Below, one piece after another: positions 28,390 to 37,900 of a stretch of 64,000 nt of DNA (position 1 is the first letter of the stretch; each line of letters starts with the position of its first letter). This DNA comes from Neobacillus piezotolerans (GTDB lineage: Bacteria; Bacillota; Bacilli; Bacillales; Cytobacillaceae): contig NZ_QNQT01000007.1 in NCBI RefSeq assembly GCF_003362805.1, forward strand, positions 124,001 through 188,000, in the 5' to 3' direction. The notes under the pieces were generated by a model. It was not told where the DNA came from. It did not search any database and was given only the letters and a program-made list of their open reading frames with translations. A program made the translations under genes and the position numbers.

Positions 28390-29307
28390 CTAGTTCTTGT
28401 TACGCGGATCTAAAGCATCGCGTAAACCATCTCCGACAAAGTTAACAGACATTACTGCAATAATAATGAATAGCCCTGGGAAAATCGCCACCCATGGATA
28501 CATCAACAACGTTGAAAGATCCTGTGCCTGGGTTAGCATATTTCCCCAGCTTGGCGTAGGAGCCTGTATTCCGAGCCCAAGGAAACTAAGTCCTGCTTCG
28601 GCCAGGATATTTCCTGCAATATCCAATGTAGCAATTACTGTAATAGGTGCAATTGCATTCGGTAGGATATGATAGAAGATAATGCTTGGCTTCACTTCGC
28701 CGGTGGCGCGGGCTGCTTCGACAAAATCCCGCTGCTTCAAGGTCAAAATCTCACCACGTACAATACGTGACATGCCTGTCCACCCTACGATACTTAAAAC
28801 AAATACAGTAGTCCATATAGTAGGGGGGATAATCGATGCAATGATAAGCAGCAAAAACAGGGATGGAATTGATTGAATGGCATCAACAACCCTCATCATT
28901 ACGTTATCGACAACTCCACCAAAATATCCAGCAACCGCCCCATACGTAATTCCGATTAACAATGTGAATACCATCGCAGATAACGCAACAGTCAGCGATA
29001 TTCTTGTTCCATAAATCGCACGGCTGAACACATCCCCGCCAAGGCTATCTGTGCCAAACGGATGTTTTATGTTTGGGGCGGTGTTGGCTGCTTCATAATC
29101 ATTGATGTAAGGGTCGTGCGGAGCAACCAATGGGGCGAATATCGCCAAAAGGATCAAACAGCTAAAAACGATAAGACCTGTTACAGCCAATTTATTTTTT
29201 TTAAATCTTTTCCAGATGGCAGCTGAGCGGGTCTCAATTTTCCCCTGCTCCTGCCATTCAGTTAAAATTAATGATTCCTGATTATCGGCCAACTTTGGGA
29301 CACTCAT
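28390..29307 (-). CDS. oppC: Oligopeptide ABC transporter, permease (OppC type)
   Basis: Inner-membrane permease of 305 residues with the OppC N-terminal extension, then about six helices. HPFGTDSLGGDVFSRAIYGTR is the OppC/DppC signature region. The coupling loop EAARATGEVKPSIIFYHILPN (EAA motif) contacts the ATPase. GAGGAGG precedes the ATG. Confidence 0.94.
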   Translation of the reverse strand: MSVPKLADNQESLILTEWQEQGKIETRSAAIWKRFKKNKLAVTGLIVFSCLILLAIFAPLVAPHDPYINDYEAANTAPNIKHPFGTDSLGGDVFSRAIYGTRISLTVALSAMVFTLLIGITYGAVAGYFGGVVDNVMMRVVDAIQSIPSLFLLLIIASIIPPTIWTTVFVLSIVGWTGMSRIVRGEILTLKQRDFVEAARATGEVKPSIIFYHILPNAIAPITVIATLDIAGNILAEAGLSFLGLGIQAPTPSWGNMLTQAQDLSTLLMYPWVAIFPGLFIIIAVMSVNFVGDGLRDALDPRNKN

Positions 29308-29322
29308 CTTAGGTTACCTCCT

Positions 29323-30285
29323 CTAGTTCTTTCCATATTGGATGCGCGGGTCCACGACTGCATAAAGGATGTCGGCAAGCAAGTTGCCCATTACAACCAA
29401 TACCCCCGCAAACATTGTTGTCCCCATGATTACCTGATAGTCCCGGATAAAAATCGCATTTACCGCCAGGCGGCCCATCCCCGGCCACGCAAATATATTT
29501 TCAACAAATAGTGAGCCACCAAATAATGCAGGCAGTTGGAAGCCCAGGATTGTTATGATGGGAAGAAGGGCATTCCTTAATGCGTGCTTGTAAATAACCT
29601 TGTTTTCCGACACACCTTTTGCCCTTGCCGTCCTTACATAGTCCTGTTTAATGACTTCAAGCATACTTGACCGCATATAACGCGATTTGTTGGCAATCAA
29701 TCCAACCGCCAATACGGATGCTGGCAGGACAAGGTGCTTCAGCCTGTCCAAAAAGTCAAAGCGGTCATAAACCGACATCATGTCACTTGGGGGAAACAAA
29801 TCAAGCTTCAAGGAAAAAACCAAGATCGCCATTAATGCCAAATAGAATGAAGGTACCGCAACCCCTACATAGGTAAAAGTGGTGAAAAAGTTATCAAATA
29901 AAGAGTATTTTTTAACTGCCGAGTAAACCCCGATCGGTATGGCAAGAATAAATGAAATTACAATCGACACTCCCATCAGGAGCATAGTTGCTGGAACCCT
30001 TTCAAGGATTTTCTCCGTAACAGGACGGCCATCTTCAAATGAATAGCCTAAATTGCCTTCTAAAACCAACAGCTGCATCCATTTAAAATACTGAACGTAA
30101 AGCGGCTGGTCCAGACCCAGTTTCGCTTCAATAGCGGTAGTATCTACTGCATCCGCACCTTCACTGCTTCTGTACATATCTAGAGGGCTCCCGGGAGCCA
30201 ATGTCATTAAAAGGAATGTGATTATAGAGATGATGATTAATAGAGGAATAGCTTGGAGACTACGCCGTATGATATACTTCCACAT
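29323..30285 (-). CDS. oppB: Oligopeptide ABC transporter, permease (OppB type)
   Basis: Partner permease of 320 residues. The N terminus WKYIIRRSLQAIPLL is typical of OppB. The coupling loop reads YVRTARAKGVSENKVIYKHA. NPF-like targeting and the C-terminal DPRIQYGKN are typical. GGGGGAAG precedes ATG 30285. Confidence 0.94.
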   Translation of the reverse strand: MWKYIIRRSLQAIPLLIIISIITFLLMTLAPGSPLDMYRSSEGADAVDTTAIEAKLGLDQPLYVQYFKWMQLLVLEGNLGYSFEDGRPVTEKILERVPATMLLMGVSIVISFILAIPIGVYSAVKKYSLFDNFFTTFTYVGVAVPSFYLALMAILVFSLKLDLFPPSDMMSVYDRFDFLDRLKHLVLPASVLAVGLIANKSRYMRSSMLEVIKQDYVRTARAKGVSENKVIYKHALRNALLPIITILGFQLPALFGGSLFVENIFAWPGMGRLAVNAIFIRDYQVIMGTTMFAGVLVVMGNLLADILYAVVDPRIQYGKN

Positions 30286-30342
30286 TTAAACTTCCCCCAC
30301 TTTCCATTGCACGAATGGTGATTTATTTAACCTTTTAAGAAT

Positions 30343-30379
30343 AAGAGCCGTAGGGACTAGACTGTCACCTACGGCTGCT
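30343..30379 (-). terminator. Hairpin between oppA and oppB
   Basis: AGCCGTAGG (30346-30354) pairs with CCTACGGCT (30368-30376), extended by ATAAG/CTTAT. The minus-strand tail is only moderately T-rich. Such hairpins commonly lower expression of permease genes relative to the binding protein. Confidence 0.65.
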
Positions 30380-30451
30380 TATGTCAGGTCATTTCTAGTT
30401 ATTATGTGTTAATTTCAATTGATGCGGATTTGCTTTGGGCTAAAATTCGAA

Positions 30452-32059
30452 CTACTTCCTCTTCTTAGGGTCTTTCCAGTACCAATCTGGAATGTTGAAG
30501 TAACGGGAATATAGTGAGAATTGGACTCCAGCCAGGTCTTTGTGCATACCCGCGAATCCTTTCGGATGGTGCAGCCACAGGCTGTATGCCTTATCGTTCA
30601 GGATTTTGTGAAGTTCCTGGTAAAGGGCGTTACGCTTTGCGGCATTTGGCTCTTTACGGAATGCTTCCATGATTTGGTCAACGCGCGCATCCTTAACGGC
30701 TTGGTTGTTATTGCTTGGGTACTGGCTTGAATGCCATAGGCCATACTTGTCAGGGTTTGTTCCAAGCGACCATGCGCTAACGTGTGCAGTTACTTCGCCT
30801 GCGTCGATCTTCTCGAGCCAGATTGAGAAGTCGTAAGAACGGATAGTCGTTTTTACGCCAATCTTCTTCCAATCCTGTTGGGCAATCTTCGCGATGTCTT
30901 CACGAACTTTGTTACCATTGTTGTAAGTTAGGGTGATTTCCATTACTTTTCCATTTTTTTCACGGTAGCCGCTTGAACCCATCTTCCAGCCGGCATCATC
31001 AAGAAGGTCATTTGCTTTCTTCACATCATAAGCAAGTGGCTTAACATTTTTGTTATATGGAGCTTCCATCGGATGAATCGGCCCGCTTGCAAGCTGGGCA
31101 TTCTTCAATAGGATTGTGTTAACGATTGCCGGGCGGTTAAGACCATAAGATAGCGCCTGGCGAACTTTCATATCAGCAAACAGTGGATCTTTCTGGTTCA
31201 AGCCGATATAGTCATAACGGCCCTGGTCATACTTAACAATTCTCAGGTTCTTGTTCTTTTGAACTGTTGCCACACTTTTCGGGTTGATGGATTCAACGAA
31301 GTCTACCTGATACTTCAGAAGGTTAACTACTTCAACGTTTGCATCAGGAAGGATTTTCATCGTTACTTGATTCATGTAAGGGCGGCCATCCCAGTAGGAA
31401 GTATTTGCTGTAAGAACGACGCGCTGGGCTGTTTTCCACTCTTTGAACTTGAACGGTCCGGAACCTACAGGGTTGCGGTGGAAGCTTGAGTCGTTGAAGC
31501 TCTTAACTCCATTCGGGAACTTATGCTTCGGAATGATCGCATAGCCCACTGTGTACAAGAAAAGAGGTGATGGATCTTTTAAATCGAAAACAACTGTGTA
31601 GTTGTCTTTTGCTGTTACTTTATCAATCATTGAAATGGAACCCTTGTAAGGGTTGATTGAATCTTTGTGCAAAAGCATTTGGAATGTAAAGACTACGTCA
31701 TGGGCAGTCAAAGGCTTGCCATCATGGAACTTTACATCTTTACGAAGGTTGAAAGTGTATCTCTTTGTATTGTTTTCAATTTTCCAGCTTGTAGCTAAGC
31801 TAGGGATGATATTGTTTTTGATGTCGGTTGATACCAGTCCATCAAACATCATGCCCTGGAGTCGGTTGGATACCGCGTCGCTTGTCGTACCAGGTGTCAG
31901 GCGGGTGGCATCAGCAAATGTACTGAACACAAGATTTCCGCCGACTTTGTTTTTATCAAACCCTTTACGGGCAGCTGCATCAACAGGCATCGCGAATGTG
32001 GATAGAACCACGGCTGCCGCTACCCCTGAAATCAATAAAGATTTAAACTTTTTGAACAA
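30452..32059 (-). CDS. oppA: Oligopeptide-binding protein without lipobox
   Basis: A 535-residue family 5 solute-binding protein that should deliver peptides to the OppBCDF importer. Family motifs: LATSWKIENNTKRYTFNLRKDVKFHDG spans residues 80-110, followed by LTAHDVVFTFQ. TTG 32059 is the start, seven bases after GAGGGGG. The N terminus is a signal peptide with an A-x-A cleavage site (PVDAAARKG) and no cysteine, so it is not a lipoprotein, unlike most Gram-positive binding proteins. It begins 16 bases after the SLH gene, so the two are cotranscribed. Confidence 0.93.
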   Translation of the reverse strand: MFKKFKSLLISGVAAAVVLSTFAMPVDAAARKGFDKNKVGGNLVFSTFADATRLTPGTTSDAVSNRLQGMMFDGLVSTDIKNNIIPSLATSWKIENNTKRYTFNLRKDVKFHDGKPLTAHDVVFTFQMLLHKDSINPYKGSISMIDKVTAKDNYTVVFDLKDPSPLFLYTVGYAIIPKHKFPNGVKSFNDSSFHRNPVGSGPFKFKEWKTAQRVVLTANTSYWDGRPYMNQVTMKILPDANVEVVNLLKYQVDFVESINPKSVATVQKNKNLRIVKYDQGRYDYIGLNQKDPLFADMKVRQALSYGLNRPAIVNTILLKNAQLASGPIHPMEAPYNKNVKPLAYDVKKANDLLDDAGWKMGSSGYREKNGKVMEITLTYNNGNKVREDIAKIAQQDWKKIGVKTTIRSYDFSIWLEKIDAGEVTAHVSAWSLGTNPDKYGLWHSSQYPSNNNQAVKDARVDQIMEAFRKEPNAAKRNALYQELHKILNDKAYSLWLHHPKGFAGMHKDLAGVQFSLYSRYFNIPDWYWKDPKKRK

Positions 32060-32075
32060 GTTGATTCCCCCTCAA

Positions 32076-33293
32076 TTATTTTTTCGTTGTTGCGTCGATG
32101 GTAAGAACTGAACCAAACTTTTCAGCAGTAAGGGTTGCTGTAAGAGCGCCCTTCAAATCTTCAAGCTTGGCTTCTTTGCCATCAAGGGTGACTTTCACTT
32201 CATCGTTGATTGCAAATGTCTGTTTGTATGCGGCTGAAAGAGTAACTGTCAATTGCTTTCCATTAATGGCGATATCTTTATTCGTCACTTTGGAAACGTA
32301 AGGATAGATCGCAGTTACTTCGTCATCCTTCGTAAAGAATGCCTGTGCACCGAATTCCGCGCCATTCTTCAGGTATTCGTCGATCAGCTTGATTGAGAAT
32401 TCTGCTTCCTGGTTGTTCGGCAGGGAAGCAACGAATGCATCAAGATTTACTTCCTTCGTGAATGTTCCGATATTCCATTTCGCATTTGTGAGTTTCAGCG
32501 CGCCTTCTTCAGCGTCAAGCAGTTCGCCGCCGTAGTATGCAGCTTGGCCCTTTTTATTCAGGATGACTGTAGCCGGGCTTCCAATCTGGATATCCTCGGT
32601 TGTTACAGCCTGCCCGCTAACAAATGCAGAGATGTTGGAAGCAAAAGTGTAGTCGGTTGTACCAGAAGCGGAGTTCAAAGTGAATCCTTTATCCGTTACT
32701 GCTACGACAACGCCCTCATCCGTAGTAAAGTTGCCTTTAAGGGTAATGAACTTATCAAACGCAACTGCGGCTGCTTCCCTTGTTACAACTTCATCAAGGT
32801 CGACATCGATATCAAGGACATCTTTGCGGACCAGGTAGAATAAGAAATCGATCGGGCGATTTGTCCATGCTTTCTTCAAGCCCAAGCCTTGTGCCAATGC
32901 TTTGCTCATTTCCGCATATGTAACACCCTTTTGTGGCTGGACATTCCCCTTGCTCAAGGAAAGATATCCATTATTAACCAATTTGAGAGTATTCGTATAA
33001 TTGGAGTTCTTTGAAGACAAATCTTTGAAAGCGACTTTCTTGCCAGTGCCCAAAGACATAACTTGGTTGACAATGTATGCGAACTCAACCCTTGTAAGTT
33101 CACCTTCAGCATCGAATACATCGCCAGGGTTTTTGATTACCCCTAGGGAAACTAGCTTGTTAATGGATGTTTCACTTTGGGAACCCGACGTATCGGCAAA
33201 TTCCACTGCGTAGGCATTGTTCACTGCTGCGAAGCTAGGTAAGATCAGGGAGCATGATAATGCTCCGACTACAAGCAACTTCTTAAAATTCAT
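32076..33293 (-). CDS. S-layer homology (SLH) domain protein
   Basis: 405 residues with a signal peptide ending near NNAYA-VEF and then about three SLH-like repeats (residues 30-200). Recognisable parts are INKLVSLGVI, LTRVEFAYIVNQVM and VTYAEMSKALAQGLGL. SLH domains bind pyruvylated cell-wall polysaccharide. The C-terminal 200 residues form beta-rich sequence of unknown role. It is the first gene of the opp operon; the following oppA start is 16 bases after its stop with no terminator. Confidence 0.88.
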   Translation of the reverse strand: MNFKKLLVVGALSCSLILPSFAAVNNAYAVEFADTSGSQSETSINKLVSLGVIKNPGDVFDAEGELTRVEFAYIVNQVMSLGTGKKVAFKDLSSKNSNYTNTLKLVNNGYLSLSKGNVQPQKGVTYAEMSKALAQGLGLKKAWTNRPIDFLFYLVRKDVLDIDVDLDEVVTREAAAVAFDKFITLKGNFTTDEGVVVAVTDKGFTLNSASGTTDYTFASNISAFVSGQAVTTEDIQIGSPATVILNKKGQAAYYGGELLDAEEGALKLTNAKWNIGTFTKEVNLDAFVASLPNNQEAEFSIKLIDEYLKNGAEFGAQAFFTKDDEVTAIYPYVSKVTNKDIAINGKQLTVTLSAAYKQTFAINDEVKVTLDGKEAKLEDLKGALTATLTAEKFGSVLTIDATTKK

Positions 33294-34207
33294 TTTGTGG
33301 TTTCCCCTCTCTTGAGTTTCTTCTCTTTTTCTTGATACGAATATTTCTAAAGCGTTTAGCCCTCCTTTTTGAATTTTTTGTACTTATTGGAAAATTGCGA
33401 TACTTCTATAGTATTTATAACATATATTTCCTTGGAAAATACTCTCGTTTCGCTTAAAAAAGATTAACAATTATCAAACATATTCGAAAAACGAAAGATT
33501 CTGTATTTTATAGTTAAACAGGGAGATAGGAGATAATTTACTAGAAAATCCCTTCTTTTTTCAAAAATTATGGAGGTGTCAATACAAGAATTCAACTTAA
33601 GTTTAACAAATATCTAACGAAAAATTCACTTTTTTCTGATTTTTCTTTAAAAGGAGAAAAAATAACAGGGAAAAATCTATTTTTATTTTTAAAGATGAGT
33701 GATAAAAATAGGAAAAATTACCCTCAATTGTTACATTTACAGGAAGTTAATTTTCTCTTTTATAAGAATATAATTTCTTCCTTTCCCGCCATAAAATCCT
33801 ATTTGCAGGCTTCTGACTATTTCTGCAAACTAAAGGAATTAAATAAAAAGAGCCATTTTTTCTCTCTTGGGAAGTTTATGATGATTGAACAGGAAAAAGT
33901 TACATTTCCCCATAGGAGTTTATATAGTAAAAAAGAACCATCCTTTAATTGGTTTTATGCTTGCATATGCTCTGAAGTTAATCAATCCTTCTTCCACTGT
34001 CTAATTTGCGGTAGAAAATGTCATTCCCTCCTCAGTCAGATCTTATAAATATTAGTTTTTTTATTTATTTATTTACATCCTTTCTCCTACTATCGCCGTA
34101 ACGAATTTCTAAAGCTGGCTTTTCATTTGAACTTCAGTTTATTTTTTTATTTTCGTTAATTTGTTGGAGTCTGCGAACCAATTAAGCTTCTTGTCATACT
34201 GGTGCGT
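33294..34207. other. AT-rich gene-poor stretch upstream of the SLH-opp operon
   Basis: No convincing gene. It holds the 5' region of the SLH gene. A palindrome CTAAAGCGTTTAG at 33347-33359 resembles the centre of a cre box without the outer TG/CA bases. A ribosome-like AAAGGAGG (minus strand, 33361-33368) is not followed by a start codon. The 117-codon plus-strand frame at 33695 has no ribosome site and atypical composition. Confidence 0.5.
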
Positions 34208-34558
34208 TTACAAGGTATATCCGCATTTTCCCAACGAATCTGTAAGTTTTTCTACACCCTTCAACATAAAAACCCACCGATTGCACATGGCAACACTTTC
34301 ATATTCCTCCATCGCTTCTATTTCATCAGGATACCTCCAAAGAATGGACTCGATTGCATCAAGGACATTTTGCCATCCCTTTCTTCTTGTACCTCTAGGC
34401 TGATAAGATTCCGATAACCAATATTCCGTTCTTCCGCACTTACTTTCTTCTATAATATTAAACTCCTGCTGTACGCCGAAATAAATAAAACCGTCCGGTA
34501 TACGCTCCAGCAGTTCATTTATGCCTGCAGTAATAAGGAACTCCAATATATACATCAC
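34208..34558 (-). CDS. Hypothetical protein, 116 residues
   Basis: I do not recognise the family. The sequence is of good complexity, with several tryptophans and acidic stretches (VLDAIESILWRYPDEIEAMEEYE), which argues for a real gene. The N terminus is hydrophobic (YILEFLITAGI) but short for a membrane anchor. The ribosome site is weak (ACGGAA), and GTG 34561 or ATG 34558/34555 could start it. It is divergent from the Arg-rich gene at 34676. Confidence 0.5.
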   Translation of the reverse strand: MMYILEFLITAGINELLERIPDGFIYFGVQQEFNIIEESKCGRTEYWLSESYQPRGTRRKGWQNVLDAIESILWRYPDEIEAMEEYESVAMCNRWVFMLKGVEKLTDSLGKCGYTL

Positions 34559-34675
34559 TAATTATTCCGTTAAGGCCGTTTTAAGAAAATTTAAATTGAA
34601 ATGGGACATGCCCTATACAGCTTGTACAAAAGGCGCATAGTATATTCCAACAAAAGATGGAAGGAGGGAAAAATA

Positions 34676-34876
34676 ATGGGACGCAAATTCCACAGAGAAA
34701 ACTTTGAAGAAGAATTTGAGTTTGAAAATGTGGCAGGTATTTTTGAGGAAGAAGATTTCAGGAGACCTATTAGGAGCCGTAACTTTTGCCGTGAGGTTCG
34801 ACGCTGCTTAATCGAAGATCTTCTCGCAGCAGAAAATAGACGCCGCCGCCGCCGTAGACACCGCTGCCGCTCGTAA
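34676..34876 (+). CDS. Small Arg-rich protein of unknown function
   Basis: A 66-residue protein from ATG 34676, with AAGGAGGG seven bases upstream; the longer frame to 34601 lacks a ribosome site. The first half is acidic and phenylalanine-rich (ENFEEEFEFENVAG); the end is a protamine-like run of arginines (NRRRRRRRHRCRS). Composition suggests a nucleic-acid or spore-associated role, but this is a guess. A strong terminator follows. Confidence 0.8.
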   Translation: MGRKFHRENFEEEFEFENVAGIFEEEDFRRPIRSRNFCREVRRCLIEDLLAAENRRRRRRRHRCRS

Positions 34877-34891
34877 ATGTTTTCTCTCTTT

Positions 34892-34935
34892 TAAGGAGGG
34901 GCCAGGGTATAGTTTGCCCTGGCCTTCCTTTTTTA
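34892..34935 (+). terminator. Terminator of the Arg-rich gene
   Basis: AAGGAGGGGCCAGGG pairs with CCCTGGCCTTCCTT, followed by T-rich sequence. Confidence 0.85.
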
Positions 34936-34936
34936 T

Positions 34937-34972
34937 AAAGAAAATCACCCAGTTTATGGTGACCGGGTGATT
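34937..34972 (-). terminator. Terminator of the trypsin-like protease gene
   Basis: Minus strand AATCACCC pairs with GGGTGATT around a 14-base loop, then TTTCTTT, just past the protease stop. Confidence 0.7.
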
Positions 34973-34982
34973 ACAGTGTTTT

Positions 34983-37900
34983 CTATTGGGCCTGCATGGC
35001 TAGCGTCCAGTCAGTTGACAAGGAGTATTTCACGACATTTTTTTTAGGAAGAAGCGCTCCCGCCTCTGCCTCTTTAAAGGTGACAAGCAGGCTGCTGCTT
35101 GTTACTGTCAGGTAATTGATATCATATTTCAATTCATAATGCTTAATTCTTTCAAAGGTGGAGTACTCATAAATATCGAGTCCTTTGCCAGAGCTTGCAT
35201 AAATCCGGTTGTTTTTAATATCAAAGGCGATTTCCTCGAAAGGGCTGTACAGTTTCCCCGCATACTTCATATCTTCGCCGTACCCGGAGCCGGTTTGCAG
35301 GACAACTCCGGATCCATTGAAAATATATTTCCCATCGGGGGAGACCTCCATATTTACGTTAAAGGAATAGTGCCCATGATAAGGTGAATCATAGGTGGAA
35401 GATTCCTTTCCATCCGTGAACTGATACATCTGGATATCCCGTGGGCTTGTGCCGCTATCGGTCGCATAGATTTTGCCCCCGACTGGAATGATGGCCATGG
35501 TAGAGCCCCTCAAGACCGAGGTGAATTTCCCGGTTTCTTCAAAAGTAGCGCGGGAATAGGCCCTCAAGTCAGTCCAGCTGAAGCCTCCGTTATTGGAAAT
35601 GTAAATATACCGATCATCGGCGACAATATCCGCTGGGTCCATTGGAATATCGAGCTGCTTTACTAAAGAGAAACTGGTTGCATCTACAACGGCGAATGCC
35701 CCTTCAATCGCCTCTCCATATACATAGCCTTGCCGCTTTTTGAGGGTAACGTATAGCTCGTTATTGGCAAAAAACAGCTGGCCAAGCGGGTACGTGAAAG
35801 TAAGTTTCCTTATTTGCTTTGTTTCAAGATTGTATTCAACCAGATCGTATCCGTTCAATCCATAAAGGACCGGCTTCTCCGGATGATGGATTTCCTCATT
35901 AATATTAATCGGCAATGCCGCCTTGTCGAACGACACCGGGACCTTTGGAAGCGACAGCCCTGTATTGACAATAGCGACAGACTGCTCGGCAGGCTCTTTT
36001 GTCCCTGCGGAAGGGATTGTCAATAGGCCTTCAGGGGTTAATGGATAAATGTTTATTAATTGTTTCGGCAACGTGTTGGTGGTGTCCTTATAAATAACAA
36101 TTAGCTGCCTGTCCCGGACAAACATTTGATCCACGTCATATTGGAGCGTATAACTGCCAAGCTTTTGGAATGTTGAGTAATCATACACATCTATTCCATT
36201 TTTGTTGCTTGTATAAAAACGGCTGTTCGCAATATCAAAAGCGATTTGTTTATACGTTTGAGGCAGTTTTGCCAAGTAAGTCAAGTCTGTGCTCCTTGAA
36301 ACCGATGCATTGAAGACCACTCCAGACCCATTGAACAAATACTTTCCGTCCGGTGATACAGTCATGTTCGTATCAAGCGGGTAGTTGCCATGATACGGGG
36401 AATCATATTTTCCGGCACTTTTTCCGTTAATAAACTGATAGGATTCAACATCCCTCGGGGACGATTCTGTCGTGATCGAATATACCTTATTTCCTTCTGG
36501 ATGCATCTCCAGGAAGGATCTTTCACGAACGCCCCAAACGTTTGCTGTTTCGAGGAAAGTTTTCCTCGAGAAAACTTTCATATTCGTCCATTGGCCAGAG
36601 CCGCTTATGATGTAAATAGAATCTGAATCTGCGACAATATCAAATGGATCCAATGGAATATCGACCTGCTCAATAAGTGTCATTGTTTCCGCATTGATAA
36701 CCGCAAAGGCCCCCTCCTGGTCCTCTTCCCACCAATAGGAGCTGTGCTGGCCCTTCGGGAGGGTAACGTAAAGTTCATTATTTGCGAAAAAGAGACGCTC
36801 TGGCGCCAGATTCAGGGTGATTTTCCTTGCCTGTTTTGTTTCAATGTTGATTTCCATGACATCCCTGCCATCCGTAAGGCCGTACAAAATCGGTTTATCG
36901 GGATTCATGGCAACCTCGCGAAGCTTTATCCTGGGTGCGATTTTCTCCACGCTGTCAGGGAAAGGCCCTGATGGAGTTGTTGATGGCGGAGGCTGAGTGC
37001 CTGGATTGGCAGGCGGATCTCCTTTTGTTTCTTCTTCTGAATAGTTAGGCAGTGCATCATACGGGATGATGGCCAGCTTTGAAGAAGCTTGGTTTTTATA
37101 TGCCTGGATCCAGGCTGCTGCATGGTTGATTCCCACGGCAAAATTCAAATCGCCGGCATCGAATCCAGCGGCTGTAACCCCGATGACTTCCCCATATTTA
37201 TTAAATAGGGCTCCGCCCGAGCTTCCATGTGTTATTGGAGCTGTAAATTGAATAAGATTCGTCGTTATGCCCTCGTTCACCGATTTATGGAGATTACTGA
37301 TAATTCCGGTCGATACGGTATTCATCAACCCTTCAGGGCTTCCAATTGCCACAATCGGATCACCTTTTTCCAGGTAGTTGATGTTCCCGATCTGCAACCC
37401 AGTCGATGACAGGTCGCTCGTTGTTCCGAGCAGGGCAAGGTCGTTGTGCGCATCGTATTTTACTACACCTCGTATTTGAATCTCTTTTCCGTCATTCGAA
37501 AAGGCTCTTACACGGTAACCTCCCTCGACTACATGAAAGTTTGTGAGGATCGTGCTTTTTCCAACCACAAATCCGCTGCCTTGGCTTAAAGGCTCGCCAC
37601 TTTTCCCATAAACCTCCAGGTAAACAATGTTGTTCTCGCTGGCGATGATTTTTTTCATTATGATTGTTGGCATGCCATTTGCTGACAGCCCCTTTTGTTT
37701 TAAAAGAAGCTCATAGGAATCCGCGAACGGATGGTAGAGGGACGGATTCCCGCCGACAGTTCCCAATTGTGTGTTCATCTTTTCTACCTGGCTGAAAATC
37801 GTTCCGTTTTTTCCGGAATCCATCACCGTCGCAAGCAAATTCAATTCGCCTTTTAAAACCGCGGCAGAACGGGTTTGGTTCAAACTTCCCTCGGGAGCAG

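Noticed and set aside
33695-34048. 117-codon plus-strand open frame
   Set aside because: No ribosome site, AT-rich low-complexity codons, no family resemblance; probably chance.
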